Below are positions 1-9,781 of a DNA stretch of 64,000 nucleotides, piece by piece. Source of the stretch: Ancylomarina sp. 16SWW S1-10-2 (lineage in GTDB: Bacteria > Bacteroidota > Bacteroidia > Bacteroidales > Marinifilaceae); contig NZ_SADB01000012.1 of assembly GCF_009669305.1 (NCBI RefSeq), forward strand, positions 62,001-126,000. The letters are read 5' to 3'. The notes beneath the pieces were generated by a model. It was not told where the DNA came from and ran no database searches. It saw only the letters and a list, made by a program, of their open reading frames with translations. Position numbers and translations under genes: made by a program. How positions within the stretch are numbered: the stretch's first letter is position 1; each line of letters starts with the position of its first letter.

Positions 1-1603
1 CCTGAACAAGCTGCTCCGATTCTGAGTCGAGAGACGAAGTGGCTTCATCTAAAATCAGAATTTTAGGATCCTTAAGTATGGCTCGTGCAATGGCTATTCT
101 TTGTCGCTGTCCTCCCGATAGCTGGGTACCACGCTCCCCTACTATGGTATCGAACTTCTCTGGAAATCGTTCTATGAATTCTAAAGCATTTGCCTTTTTT
201 GCAGCTTCGTAAATAGCTGCTTCACTTGCACTGGGCTTTCCGTAGGCTATATTTTTGCCTATACTTCCTCCAAACAGAAAAATATCCTGAGGTACTAGTG
301 ATATTTGAGTTCTAAGAGCTGACAATGGATAATTATAGGAATCAATTTGATCGAAAAATAAGCTATTCTTTGGTGGACGATGTAACATTAACAAAAGTGA
401 GGCAACAGTACTTTTCCCTGCTCCACTATGTCCCACAAGAGCAATCATTTTATTGCTTTTAATTTCCAAATTGATATTTTTCAAAACCGGTTGTTCTACT
501 CTTGAAGGGTAAGCAAAACTCAAATTATGAAAACTAATTTCTCCATGCATTTTAAACTTAGGTTCAATCTCCCGTATCTCTTGAATTTCTTCAGGTATCT
601 CATCATAAATTTTAAACAGATCTTCGGTAGCACCAATAAATTTTTGAATATTAGTATATACATTCGCCAATCCGCTGATGGTTCCACCAACAAAAACAGA
701 ATATATAACAAAGGAGAATAAGTCGCCGGATTGCATCTCTCCCGCTTGTAATAAACGAGATCCCTGCCAAACCATAGCGGCAATTGCACCAAATAAACCG
801 AGAATAATAAAAGACGAAAAGGCGCCTCTATACTTACCTCTAGTCATTCCTAAATCGGCTATTTCTATGGTCTTTTTTTTGTAACGTGCAATCTCAATAT
901 ATTCGTTGGTAAAAGCTTTTACGGATTGAATACCCTGCAAAGTCTCTTCTATAATCGTATTCGAATCTGCTAATTTGGTTTGCACATCCTTAGAGAATTT
1001 ACGTATAAACTTGCCAAAGAACCTTGCAGCAATCATAGTTGGTGGTAAGGTAATCAGCATAAAAGCGGTTAGCTTAAGCGATATAATAGCCAAAAGCGTA
1101 ATACCTCCCGTAATAACGATAATCTGACGAATAAAATCAGCCAAAGTACTCGTCATGGTTTCCTGTAGTAAAATAACATCGGCAGATATTCTACTATTAA
1201 GTTCACCAACTCGCCTGCGTTCAAAAAATTGCAAGGGCAATTTTATTAAATGCCCGTAAGTAGCTTGTCGCAATGCAGCTAAAGAATTCTCTGTTACGTT
1301 TACAAATAAGACTATCCGAAAATATGAAAAACTCGCTTGAATGATTAATACAAGAGCAATCAACATCCCAGTTTGATTCAAACTCTGTCCTAATGTTGTA
1401 CTATTACCCGTATTCACCAAATCGCCAAGTAGCTTTGGGAAAGCTAAACTCGCCAAACTTGAACCTAACAAAAAGAATATTCCTAAGAAATACTGACCTC
1501 GGTAAGGTTTAATATATTTATACAATCTAAAAGCAGATTTAATGCCACTGCTATTTATTTTTCCTTTTGGTACATCCGATGTATCTGCTCTATGTGATCC
1601 CAT
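1..1603 (-). CDS. ABC exporter, fused permease/ATPase (MsbA/MDR-like), 3' end cut off
   Basis: Half-transporter of the MsbA/BmrA type: an N-terminal six-helix exporter domain (about residues 20-320) followed by an ATPase domain, expected to dimerise and export lipids or drugs across the inner membrane. The ATPase domain shows Walker A GHSGAGKST near residue 391, the Q-loop (LVPQDIFLF), the signature LSGGQRQR near residue 494 and Walker B ILILDEATSSLDSE near 513. The ATG at 1603 is the first in frame and begins MGSHRADTSDVPKG. The reading frame is open to base 1, so only the end of the ATPase domain (after the D-loop, including the H-loop) is missing. Substrate cannot be told from sequence. 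Confidence 0.93.
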   Translation of the reverse strand, partial: MGSHRADTSDVPKGKINSSGIKSAFRLYKYIKPYRGQYFLGIFFLLGSSLASLAFPKLLGDLVNTGNSTTLGQSLNQTGMLIALVLIIQASFSYFRIVLFVNVTENSLAALRQATYGHLIKLPLQFFERRRVGELNSRISADVILLQETMTSTLADFIRQIIVITGGITLLAIISLKLTAFMLITLPPTMIAARFFGKFIRKFSKDVQTKLADSNTIIEETLQGIQSVKAFTNEYIEIARYKKKTIEIADLGMTRGKYRGAFSSFIILGLFGAIAAMVWQGSRLLQAGEMQSGDLFSFVIYSVFVGGTISGLANVYTNIQKFIGATEDLFKIYDEIPEEIQEIREIEPKFKMHGEISFHNLSFAYPSRVEQPVLKNINLEIKSNKMIALVGHSGAGKSTVASLLLMLHRPPKNSLFFDQIDSYNYPLSALRTQISLVPQDIFLFGGSIGKNIAYGKPSASEAAIYEAAKKANALEFIERFPEKFDTIVGERGTQLSGGQRQRIAIARAILKDPKILILDEATSSLDSESEQLVQ

Positions 1604-1728
1604 TATCTGCTATTACTATTTGTTCTTAATCTTAATAATACGTAAAATCATCGAGATAAAGTTTATTAAGAAGCTATTTATTATTGGCTTTATCATCCAA
1701 AAACAGCTGATATTTAAACTAAAAAAGT

Positions 1729-2151
1729 TTAATCAAGTTCTGATTCATATTGCATCTTCACCCATTTAATGTTTTCCTGTAGTTGAAAATCAAACCATTT
1801 CTGTCTGTTCTCTCCTGAATCATCAACAATATTTTTGAAATTTCGGAATGGTTTAGCTTTTTCCAAGGCATTGATCAATCTCACTTTTAATTCACACTCC
1901 TCAAGCTTATTAGCAAAGCTTTTCATCATATTAAAAGATTCACTGCTAGGCATTGGATCAATTAAAATATAACTATCCCAATCCTCTTCTACCTTTTCGA
2001 TCAATTCTTCCCAAGGATTTTCTTCCTCATCAAAAAAATCCATATTCTTAGGATAACTATCAATTTTCCCCGTTTTCTTTTCAATTACGCAGACCATTCC
2101 AGTAAGCAATAAGTCAGCAATTTCAACAAACAGTTTATCTGTTAAATTCAT
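1729..2151 (-). CDS. UPF0158 family protein
   Basis: A 140-residue acidic soluble protein with no signal peptide. The pattern of an N-terminal helix (LFVEIADLLLTGMVCVIEKK), an acidic linker with EEENPWEELIEKVE, a 'RLINALEKAKPFRNFKNIV' segment and a terminal 'KWFDFQLQENIKWV' matches UPF0158 (Pfam PF03682), a family of unknown function. A TAAATTTG -7-like box lies upstream at 2193-2200, but no -33 box stands at the usual distance. A hairpin terminator separates it from the upstream gene, so it is probably transcribed alone. Function unknown. Confidence 0.8.
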   Translation of the reverse strand: MNLTDKLFVEIADLLLTGMVCVIEKKTGKIDSYPKNMDFFDEEENPWEELIEKVEEDWDSYILIDPMPSSESFNMMKSFANKLEECELKVRLINALEKAKPFRNFKNIVDDSGENRQKWFDFQLQENIKWVKMQYESELD

Positions 2152-2281
2152 ATCCTATAATATCTTTTGTTTCTAATTTAATCAAACACCTACAAATTTA
2201 ATAAATCTATCCTTTCAATATCAGTTTCTAAACAATAATTTGAGCCATTACAGAGAGCTTGATAATGATTTAAAAAACATG

Positions 2282-2311
2282 AAAAAGACTTGTCTTATAA
2301 GACGAGTCCAA
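2282..2311 (-). terminator. Rho-independent terminator of the RluA-accessory-domain gene
   Basis: On the minus strand an 8-10 bp stem (GGACTCGTC / GACAAGTC with one G-U pair, 2287-2308) is followed directly by CTTTTTC. It lies 38 bases past the stop of the gene ending at 2346. Confidence 0.75.
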
Positions 2312-2345
2312 GCATATTATATTGTATCTATATTATTGATAGTTC

Positions 2346-3107
2346 TCATTCAAAATCGAGATTCGCTTCGTTAAATAATTCCGAATCATCAAACATATAT
2401 TCTAAAATTGGACGACACTTATTTTTACAAGCTGGGTAAAATACCTTGTGTTCTCGTTCCTTATTCTTGAGAGAATTTCCCCACCAAAACTCTGCTAAAG
2501 CGATTGGTTTTAAGCTGTTTTCAAAAGCATATTGCAAGAGTTTAGGGGCAGCACATTCGCCAGCTGCTGATGGCGGATTACCATGTGATGAATTTTCAAA
2601 AATTTGCAATACATTTTTCTCTTTCCCCGAAAAATTTAGAAATTGATAATTTTCGAAAAGTTGCTGTTGCAAAGCAAAGGATTTTTGTTTCCTCTTCTCT
2701 TTCAGCACATTTATTTCAGATGGGTTATTCAGCTTTTTAATTTGAAAGCTGATTTCAGTCAACTCTTTCATGCCTCTATTAATAAAAAAATCATCGGTAG
2801 ATTCATCAAAGACCGAAGGAACAAATTTATCACAGATAGAGTTTCCTCGCAATTTACCCGAAACGGTTCCTAAATAACTGTAGGTATTATCTTCTTTTTG
2901 AACCACAAGAATTCCAAACATCTTTCCTTTTTCAATAAAGAAGTCATGATTCCATACTTGAGATTCTGAACTAATAAATTCTTGAAATTCTTTTGCCGCT
3001 ACACTAGCAATATCAGAAATAGATAAGCCAAATGGATTGTTGAGTTTTGTAGGGATATTAATCTGTGATATATCCGTTTTAAAGTTGAAAATATGTCGTT
3101 TATCCAT
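2346..3107 (-). CDS. Stand-alone RluA-accessory domain ('pseudouridylate synthase' N-terminal domain)
   Basis: A 253-residue protein matching the extra N-terminal domain found in long RluA-family pseudouridine synthases. Recognisable blocks are GKMFGILVVQKEDN..YLGTVSGKL (about residues 61-85), the PSVFDESTDDFFINRGM segment, and the strongly conserved stretch NPPSAAGECAAPKLLQYAF then LAEFWWGNS and FYPACKNKCRPILEYM (about residues 176-240). The catalytic RluA domain with its HRLD motif is absent: after the stop comes a terminator and then UPF0158. Related proteins are often annotated pseudouridylate synthase, but nothing visible here can catalyse that reaction. The conserved Cys residues (GEC, PACKNKC) suggest metal binding or a redox role, which is inference. 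Confidence 0.75.
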   Translation of the reverse strand: MDKRHIFNFKTDISQINIPTKLNNPFGLSISDIASVAAKEFQEFISSESQVWNHDFFIEKGKMFGILVVQKEDNTYSYLGTVSGKLRGNSICDKFVPSVFDESTDDFFINRGMKELTEISFQIKKLNNPSEINVLKEKRKQKSFALQQQLFENYQFLNFSGKEKNVLQIFENSSHGNPPSAAGECAAPKLLQYAFENSLKPIALAEFWWGNSLKNKEREHKVFYPACKNKCRPILEYMFDDSELFNEANLDFE

Positions 3108-3218
3108 TCAGTAATCTGCTCCGAATTTGTAAAGGATATTGTTATTATACCAATAGGGTATTTGGGCATCCTTAAATTCAGGGCACAAAACTAAAAAAAA
3201 TACGTACAAAATGACTAA

Positions 3219-4409
3219 TTAAGACTTCTTTATTCTACTTAATGAATATCTAAAAGCGACATATGCCAAAACAAAGTAAACGACAACCTGTCCCATCATA
3301 AAAAGCAACTCAAAACTCACATCAGAAAGACCTACACCCATGGTTCTAATCCTCAAATATGCAGGTATCATAAGGGTACTTGGAAACACATGCGCCAAAG
3401 AATACAGAAAACTTGGGATCTCTGTGGCAGGCCATGACAATCCACTAAGAAAAAGTACCGCTGGAGAGAGAAACAACAAAAACATTAATGAATGTTCTCT
3501 TCTTTTAAATAACACCGATATAGCCAATCCCAGGAATGATACAGCCAACAAAAAAGGTATCAACAAGGTAAATACATCCAACATGTTTGCTTTGTCGGGA
3601 AAACCGAACCAATAGTGAATCAGTATCAACGCAAAAACAGAGTCCATAAGATAGATTGACATATAAGCCCCAACCTTTCCAAAAATGATGGGAGCAATTT
3701 GGCCTTTTTGCAAGTCTTTGGGCAACTGATAATGATTACTAAAACGCTCTTTGCGTGTTCCTCCTATCATTCCTATACCAATAAGTAATGTCTGTTGAAG
3801 GATAATGAGTATAAGCCCTGGCATTAAAAATGAGCCATATCCCGATGATGGGTTATACAATTTATATGTTTTGATGGACAAAGGATCTCTCTGATTCAAG
3901 GCTTGTTCCATGTGGTCACCATCGGCCAATAACTTATTCACCTCCACTCCTGCAGAGAGTGTACCTGTTGCAAAAGAAGCACCTGAAAGTGTCTGTTTGT
4001 AAACCAAGAAATAACTGGCATCACCATAAATACTAACCGATGTTTGAATACCTTTAAATATGTCTTTCTCGAAATCGGCAGGAATAAGTACAACTCCTCT
4101 TACCTCGCCAGCATAAAACGATTGCTTTGCCTCATGCATACTCATAACCTTTTTCACCACATCGAGCTGTTCGCTCGCATCAACCATACGAGAGTACTGA
4201 CGACTTAATGCGGAATTATCATGATCGACCACGGCCACAGGCATTTCGCGTAACACCTCATTGGAATAAGCCGTTGAATAAATGATAGAATATGCGACTA
4301 TGGCTACAACAAATAGCAGAAGAACTCCCGCATCCTTTATTATAGCTCGCAACTCAGTTATAAAGAACTGACCTGTCATTCGCAATCCTTGTATTAAGTA
4401 CCTCAACAT
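3219..4409 (-). CDS. ABC-2 type permease subunit (YbhR/YhhJ-like), second copy
   Basis: 396-residue inner-membrane protein of the ABC-2 permease family: one N-terminal membrane helix (about 25-45), a large periplasmic domain (45-185) with the typical 'PVAVVDHDNSALSRQYSRMVDA' region, then five helices (about 190-395). It is the last gene of a tolC-hlyD-permease-permease operon, 27 bases after the upstream permease, which it resembles over its full length. Together with that paralogue it would form the membrane channel of a tripartite exporter. No nucleotide-binding protein is encoded in the operon, so the energy source is either an ATPase encoded elsewhere or unknown. Confidence 0.88.
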   Translation of the reverse strand: MLRYLIQGLRMTGQFFITELRAIIKDAGVLLLFVVAIVAYSIIYSTAYSNEVLREMPVAVVDHDNSALSRQYSRMVDASEQLDVVKKVMSMHEAKQSFYAGEVRGVVLIPADFEKDIFKGIQTSVSIYGDASYFLVYKQTLSGASFATGTLSAGVEVNKLLADGDHMEQALNQRDPLSIKTYKLYNPSSGYGSFLMPGLILIILQQTLLIGIGMIGGTRKERFSNHYQLPKDLQKGQIAPIIFGKVGAYMSIYLMDSVFALILIHYWFGFPDKANMLDVFTLLIPFLLAVSFLGLAISVLFKRREHSLMFLLFLSPAVLFLSGLSWPATEIPSFLYSLAHVFPSTLMIPAYLRIRTMGVGLSDVSFELLFMMGQVVVYFVLAYVAFRYSLSRIKKS

Positions 4410-4436
4410 CAGAAAGTATTATTTATATCATAAAAA

Positions 4437-5618
4437 TTATTCTCCACCCCAATATCTTTCGTCTTGAAGTATTTTTTTAAACTTAGGTAAAGACAAAAGT
4501 CCCATAAAAATAAATATCAAGAATATATAGAGTGGATAAATGGCATTGATTGGCGCCTCACCCCTGAGAGTTTGGCCCATGAATATCTCTAGCCAAAAAG
4601 TAAAGGGGAATAATACTGAAAAGAACTTAGCCACCAAGGGCATCCCAAAACGGGGAAACGTTAATCCCGAAAAAGTAAGTGACATCATAGTATAAGCTCC
4701 AGCCAATGATAAAGAAAGACGCATATTAGCCGTAACGGCAAGAAAAAAGACAGCCAACAGAAGGTAGGCAACCACCATAACAAATTCTGACAATATGATT
4801 AGAGTGAGACTCCCATGAATAGGCGTGCTCATATATGGGAAAATTATCAGATTCATAACCATGGCATCCACCATAAAAAGCAACAAATAAGGCAATAACT
4901 TGGCCGTAACGGCTGTCACTACACTATTACCCGAAATCTCAAGTAATTCACGCCCTGTTCCATCCTTTAACTCTATACCCAAAGCATATAAGGCTCCCAA
5001 GAGGGTAAACACAATAAGCATAACTGGCAATATACCCAGAGTAAGAAAATAGGAATAACTGACAAATGGATTAAACAGTGCATGTTTATCCAATCTTACA
5101 GGCAATACCTTAGCTTTAGCCTGATGAAGGGTAGCGCCATTTTTCATTGCCATAGAAAGCTTCACGCCTCCCGATGCAGTAGCAAGAGCACCGTGGAGTC
5201 CGCTCTGCAACATACCTCCTTTAACCACATTGGTATTGTTGATATATAATGCGATATTGGCTTGCTCTCCTCTTATCACATCTCGTTCCGTATCATGGGG
5301 AATAACAATTACAGCCTCCACATCGCCCTTATTCATCAGTTTTTTAGCCTGTTCAAGACTAGCACTTTGATAAGCAACTCCGGCAATGGATGTGGCATCT
5401 ACCATCCGGGTTATGTTTCTAGATAAAGACGTGTGATCTTGATCGACCATGGCTATAGGTAAATCTCGGGGAACACCCTTGGAGAATATAGCCATTAACA
5501 CAAAGAAAGATATAACTGGAGCCAAGATGCAAAAAAACAAATACACCGGTGAAGTGAATATGCGTTTGATCTCTCGAATTAGTACATTATAGAAACAACT
5601 TGTAAAAAATGATTGCAT
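4437..5618 (-). CDS. ABC-2 type permease subunit (YbhS/YhhJ-like), first copy
   Basis: 393-residue ABC-2 permease with the same plan as its neighbour: N-terminal helix (about 22-42), periplasmic domain with 'PIAMVDQDHTSLSRNITRMVDA' (about 55-76), and a five-helix C-terminal block (about 185-385). It lies 77 bases downstream of the HlyD gene and 27 bases upstream of the second permease, so it is co-transcribed. In E. coli ybhGFSR and yhiI-yhhJ systems a paired ATPase gene sits between the HlyD and permease genes; here that gene is missing. Substrate unknown; drugs or membrane-active compounds are the usual guess for the family. Confidence 0.88.
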   Translation of the reverse strand: MQSFFTSCFYNVLIREIKRIFTSPVYLFFCILAPVISFFVLMAIFSKGVPRDLPIAMVDQDHTSLSRNITRMVDATSIAGVAYQSASLEQAKKLMNKGDVEAVIVIPHDTERDVIRGEQANIALYINNTNVVKGGMLQSGLHGALATASGGVKLSMAMKNGATLHQAKAKVLPVRLDKHALFNPFVSYSYFLTLGILPVMLIVFTLLGALYALGIELKDGTGRELLEISGNSVVTAVTAKLLPYLLLFMVDAMVMNLIIFPYMSTPIHGSLTLIILSEFVMVVAYLLLAVFFLAVTANMRLSLSLAGAYTMMSLTFSGLTFPRFGMPLVAKFFSVLFPFTFWLEIFMGQTLRGEAPINAIYPLYIFLIFIFMGLLSLPKFKKILQDERYWGGE

Positions 5619-5695
5619 TCGAAAAAATTTTAAAGAACAGAATACAAGTCCTATTATTACGCCCTACAAAAGAGCCTTGGAAAATGATTTATTCG

Positions 5696-6688
5696 CTACT
5701 GTGTAAGCTCATCCCAATTTACAAGGGCACTCATACCAGGACGAAGTCCCTCAACCTTTTCTGTAGGGCGAGCATGCACTTCAAAAGTCTTCATGTCGAA
5801 ATCTCCCCTTGTTTTGGTGGCGTTCCAGTTAGCAAAATCACCCAGAACATTAATGTAGCTTATCTTCAGTTCTATGGTTTCATCTCCCAAGGCAGGAAAT
5901 GTAGCCGGAAGGATACTTCCTTTACGTACTTTCGCCAGAAGATCCTCACGAATGTTAAAAGTCACCCACACATCATTAAGATCCACTAATGTAACAACAG
6001 GATATCCTGCAGGAATAAGCTCACCTCTCTCTGCTATAATATTGGCTATTTCACCATCTGCAGGTGATAGAATATTCATTTCACTAAGGTATGAAGAGAT
6101 CTCCTGAATAACACCCTCGGCTTTTTTTACTAGTGCACCAGCAGCTTCCTTATCTTCCACACGAGCACCTTTTTGAGCTTTTTCCCATATGGCTTTAGCA
6201 GCTTTCGCACTCTCCTGTGCCACCTTCATTTTTGTCTCTATCTCATCCCTTTTCTGTGCAGGCACTACACCATCCTGAAAAAGATTATCGATACGTTTAA
6301 ATGTTTTATTAGCAAATTCATTAGCAGCCTCGGCTTTTAAATAAACATTATAAGCTGCCTGAACATCTTCAACTCGTGCACCATTATAAGCCTTACTCTT
6401 TTGAGCCTGAGCAGCCAACTTTGCAGCAAGAGCCTGCTGAAACTTAGCCTCCACTTCGGGACTGCTAACAGTAAATAAAAGCTCTCCCTTTTTTATGGTT
6501 TCTCCCTTGTGTACAGGAAGACTATCAATACGTCCAATTAGTTTAGATGCAACCTTAAACTGTGTTGCTTCCACCTCACCCTGTATCTGCAGTGGTATAG
6601 GTCGACTAAGTATCCATCCAGTATACACAAAAAACAATATAATTGCTGCAAAAGCCACTCCGGCAATAATAGTCTTGGTCTTATTCAT
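5696..6688 (-). CDS. HlyD/EmrA-family membrane fusion protein
   Basis: 330-residue periplasmic adaptor: one N-terminal membrane helix (about 6-28), a lipoyl-like half (IQGEVEATQFKVASKLIGRI), a long alpha-helical hairpin (about 75-195) rich in Ala, Lys and Glu, then the returning lipoyl half (ILSPADGEIANIIAERGEL) and a beta-barrel domain ending GLRPGMSALVNW. It links the inner-membrane permeases to the TolC-like channel encoded just upstream (61-base gap). The helical hairpin carries two copies of a 'GARVED' element (KAYNGARVEDVQAAY and QKGARVEDKEAAG), an internal repeat typical of YbhG/YhiI-like adaptors. Confidence 0.92.
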   Translation of the reverse strand: MNKTKTIIAGVAFAAIILFFVYTGWILSRPIPLQIQGEVEATQFKVASKLIGRIDSLPVHKGETIKKGELLFTVSSPEVEAKFQQALAAKLAAQAQKSKAYNGARVEDVQAAYNVYLKAEAANEFANKTFKRIDNLFQDGVVPAQKRDEIETKMKVAQESAKAAKAIWEKAQKGARVEDKEAAGALVKKAEGVIQEISSYLSEMNILSPADGEIANIIAERGELIPAGYPVVTLVDLNDVWVTFNIREDLLAKVRKGSILPATFPALGDETIELKISYINVLGDFANWNATKTRGDFDMKTFEVHARPTEKVEGLRPGMSALVNWDELTQ

Positions 6689-6749
6689 CTCTATTAATTT
6701 TTTTTCACTTTTATATTATCTATCAGCACAACGGTTACAAAACTTAAGG

Positions 6750-8282
6750 CTACTTGCTATAGGATTCAAATTCAACATCAGCCCTAAGCTGATATTTCAC
6801 AAAATCGGTATGCATACCTGCATATTGCAGCAATCGAGCCAAAGCAACATCATAATTATAAATCGTCTCTAAACGCTCAATCTTAACTTTGGAAAGAACA
6901 AGACGAGCATCTACAAGCTCCGTAGAAGTACTCATTCCTTCCGAGAAAGCCTTCTGACGTACTTGTAAATATTCCTTGGCAAATTCAAGAGCCGTATCAA
7001 GTTCCTCTAGTTGTTCTATATCCATCAAAACCTCGTGATGAGATTTCTCTATAATTGTTTCTATATCGGCATTGGCCTTATTTTGAATTTCATCAACCTG
7101 ATTCTGCAAAAATCCTGCAGCTTTTACTTTACGAGTGCGAGCCATACCATCAAAAAGTGTCCATTTTAACCCAAGCCCCAAAGTATAATCTGGCATATAT
7201 GGAGAAAGATCTTTGTTAGCAATATCGTAGGCACCCATGGCCGCTAGACTAGGAAAATAAGCTGATTTCTCGAATCTATATTTTTGATGAGCCAGATCCT
7301 TTTTACTATTTATTTGCTTTAAAAGGGGTGAATTCTGTCGGGCCATATTTTTAAAATATTCCGTAGACTGAATCGAAGGCACATAAAAAAGTTTGGATAC
7401 TGGTGCTATTTGAACGCCTTGATCAAGTGACATGGTGTTTGAAAGAGCTTCATTAACAATCTCTAACTGCCGTCTAGATTTCTTCAATTCTCTATCTGCC
7501 TGAGATTGAAAAACCTTGGCATGTAACAATTGTGCCTTTGGTATTATGCCTTGATCAAACATCTTTTGAGCATCGCTTAAATGATTTGTCATAGCCTGTA
7601 ATACTTCCTCACGGATACGAACAACGCTATATGCTAGCGATGAACCATAATATCTTTCCACAAGCTCTGTAAGTATCTCGCCCTCTTTTTGCTGCTGTAT
7701 TTCCTCTGCTTCACGAGTTTTAATTTGTGCGACCTTATTGGCAGCAGAAATTTTTCCACCCGTAAAAAGAGCCCAACTAAATCCAGCACTAATCATTCCA
7801 AATTGCTTTTTCTGAACCATCTGATCCCAATTAGCAGCATTTATCTCATCCAAACCTTCATTCAACTTTCCTCGAACAGCGGCCGTAGACATATTATCGG
7901 AGAGTGTCGTCATACCTCCTGCACCATCGGGAACAGCTACGCCTGAAAAATTACCATAGTTACCTAAGGCATCATAGAGAGGAGTTATGGCATCCTTTAC
8001 TGGATTCAAATCCAACGTAATGTCATCGCTCATGGCTACATAACTAGCAGTAAGCGATACCGAAGGAAGATATAAGCCACGAGCAGCTTTTAACTCTTGC
8101 TCTCGTTGATTATGCAGAAAATTATACTGCTTCAAAACATGACTATTCTCTCTGGTTATTCCTAGAGCCTGTTCAAAAGTTAAGTGTGACAAACTATCAG
8201 TCTGCTGACCTGCCTTTAACAAGCTAGAGCTACTGACCAATAATATTCCAACACAAAACCACTTTTTAATACAAAAACTCAT
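6750..8282 (-). CDS. TolC-family outer-membrane efflux protein
   Basis: 510-residue protein with a Sec signal peptide (cleavage likely after SSLLKAGQ, about residue 25) and two repeated OEP halves of long helices and barrel strands, for example 'LTFEQALGITRENSHVLKQYN' region at 34-54 and 'LVDARLVLSKVKIERLETIYNYDVALARL' near the end. It is the first gene of the exporter operon and would form the outer-membrane/periplasmic tunnel. An insertion at about 85-150 with Gly-rich text (GNYGNFSGVAVPDGAGG) probably forms an extracellular or periplasmic loop. No local TetR-type regulator is seen. Confidence 0.92.
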   Translation of the reverse strand: MSFCIKKWFCVGILLVSSSSLLKAGQQTDSLSHLTFEQALGITRENSHVLKQYNFLHNQREQELKAARGLYLPSVSLTASYVAMSDDITLDLNPVKDAITPLYDALGNYGNFSGVAVPDGAGGMTTLSDNMSTAAVRGKLNEGLDEINAANWDQMVQKKQFGMISAGFSWALFTGGKISAANKVAQIKTREAEEIQQQKEGEILTELVERYYGSSLAYSVVRIREEVLQAMTNHLSDAQKMFDQGIIPKAQLLHAKVFQSQADRELKKSRRQLEIVNEALSNTMSLDQGVQIAPVSKLFYVPSIQSTEYFKNMARQNSPLLKQINSKKDLAHQKYRFEKSAYFPSLAAMGAYDIANKDLSPYMPDYTLGLGLKWTLFDGMARTRKVKAAGFLQNQVDEIQNKANADIETIIEKSHHEVLMDIEQLEELDTALEFAKEYLQVRQKAFSEGMSTSTELVDARLVLSKVKIERLETIYNYDVALARLLQYAGMHTDFVKYQLRADVEFESYSK

Positions 8283-9056
8283 AATAACACTTCTTTTAAT
8301 CCATTTTCACAAAAAAATCACTTTAACTATATCCAATTTATTAGAATCCTCTTTTCAGAAGAATCTCTCATTTTTTTTTTATAAACCTCACCATTAAATT
8401 TTAAACATAAAGCAAAAACTGTCATAATAATAAGCTTCCACCTATATGATAATTATTTTCAAATTATTTATCATCATAGCAAATTATTATTCACATTGAT
8501 ATCATTAATCAAATAAGTTTATCTCTTTCAACTCACTCCAAACTATTACTCTAACCATTACAATGCTTATAAACCTGAATTAATGATTGTTTATATAACT
8601 ATACCTATTTAACTCATACATCATGTAATAAATCTCATAATATAGCTCTATCAAATATAACAATAAAAGTAATTGCTTATCTAGTTAACACTGATAAAAT
8701 ATGCTATAAATGCACCTTTTTAAATAAAATTAACTGATTAACAAAAAGAATTTGGACATGACAACGACATATTTTTCATCATTCTTTTCCAGCATTTTTT
8801 TCTGAGCTAACACACGATTACATACTGTGATTTACGACTTAAAACATTAAGAAATCATTGCAATCGTATACTAATAAAAGGAATTCGATTCAAGAGGTGC
8901 GAAATACATTGAAAAAAGAATACCTTTGGCAACTAAAATTGAAAATATCTATTTTGACGTTTAATTAAATTCATATCTTAAGGACTCCCTGTTTAATCGT
9001 CATATTTCCACCCCATAAATAAAATATTATTAGACCATCTAATTATACAAACTAAC
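8283..9056. other. Gene-free AT-rich stretch
   Basis: 774 bases without a credible reading frame on either strand. It must hold the promoters of the exporter operon (minus) and of the lipoprotein gene (plus), but I found no complete TTTG-N20-TAnnTTTG pair. One TATATTTG -7-like box (minus strand, around 8654) has no -33 partner. No tRNA-like fold or repeat was seen. Confidence 0.5.
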
Positions 9057-9059
9057 TTG

Positions 9060-9713
9060 ATGAAATACCTATTACTTTTTACAATCTCTATTCTCACGCT
9101 TTATTCTTGTGAGAATGCTAAAATAAAATCAGTGAATGGCGTTTTTACTGATGAATTTAAAGACACATGGAATTCTCCTTGGAAGCATAAATCTAACGAC
9201 GATATAGAATATGAACCCCATGGATCCCATTCTGGTTTTAAAATCAGAAATATTAGTAAGCATTACACTGGCTTCAATTATTATGATTTTCCTGTAAAAA
9301 TGATGGATGATTTTGAGTTGAATCTGAAATTCATGTTGTATGGACAAAGTACGTTTACTCTTTTTATTGGATATAAAGACGCTCGACACCGTGAATCGCT
9401 TTCGTTTTCGAAATATAAGAAAGAATTTAACTATACCCAATTCGATGGAGATGGCACACCATTAAGATTCAAAACTCGTTGCGAAGTAAATAAAGGATAT
9501 ACTAAATTTCGTGACGGATTTAATTGGCTAAAAGTGATAAAAAAAGACAATGAATTATTTGTTTATCACAATGACATATTACTGATGCAAGGAAAAGATT
9601 TGCCTAGCTTTTGCAATAGCTTCGGATTTGGATTGGGACCAAAAACCAGTGTATACCTAAGGAAAATAGAAATTATTGAGACTAATTATAATAGCGAAAC
9701 CAAAACTCAGTAG
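9060..9713 (+). CDS. Putative lipoprotein with a lectin/glucanase-like fold
   Basis: 217 residues starting MKYLLLFTISILTLYSCEN: a lipoprotein signal peptide with lipobox LYSC, so the mature protein is lipid-anchored at Cys17. The ATG at 9060 is preferred to the in-frame TTG three bases earlier. The rest is rich in beta-strand patterns; 'DFELNLKFMLYGQSTFTLFIGY', 'FNWLKVIKKDNELFVYHNDILLM' and 'FGFGLGPKTSVYLRKIEI' look like the family-16/DUF1080-type concanavalin-like sandwich, but I see no catalytic motif. It stands alone between a large gap and a terminator. Function unknown. Confidence 0.7.
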   Translation: MKYLLLFTISILTLYSCENAKIKSVNGVFTDEFKDTWNSPWKHKSNDDIEYEPHGSHSGFKIRNISKHYTGFNYYDFPVKMMDDFELNLKFMLYGQSTFTLFIGYKDARHRESLSFSKYKKEFNYTQFDGDGTPLRFKTRCEVNKGYTKFRDGFNWLKVIKKDNELFVYHNDILLMQGKDLPSFCNSFGFGLGPKTSVYLRKIEIIETNYNSETKTQ

Positions 9714-9781
9714 ATCATTCTGTTGAGTACTTTATTTTGGAAAGATTGTACTTACTCATCTAGAAATTTCCTCAAGAACTT

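Noticed and set aside
8283-9056. Hidden small gene or RNA in the long gap
   Set aside because: All frames are broken by frequent stops and no tRNA-like arms or strong hairpins were found.
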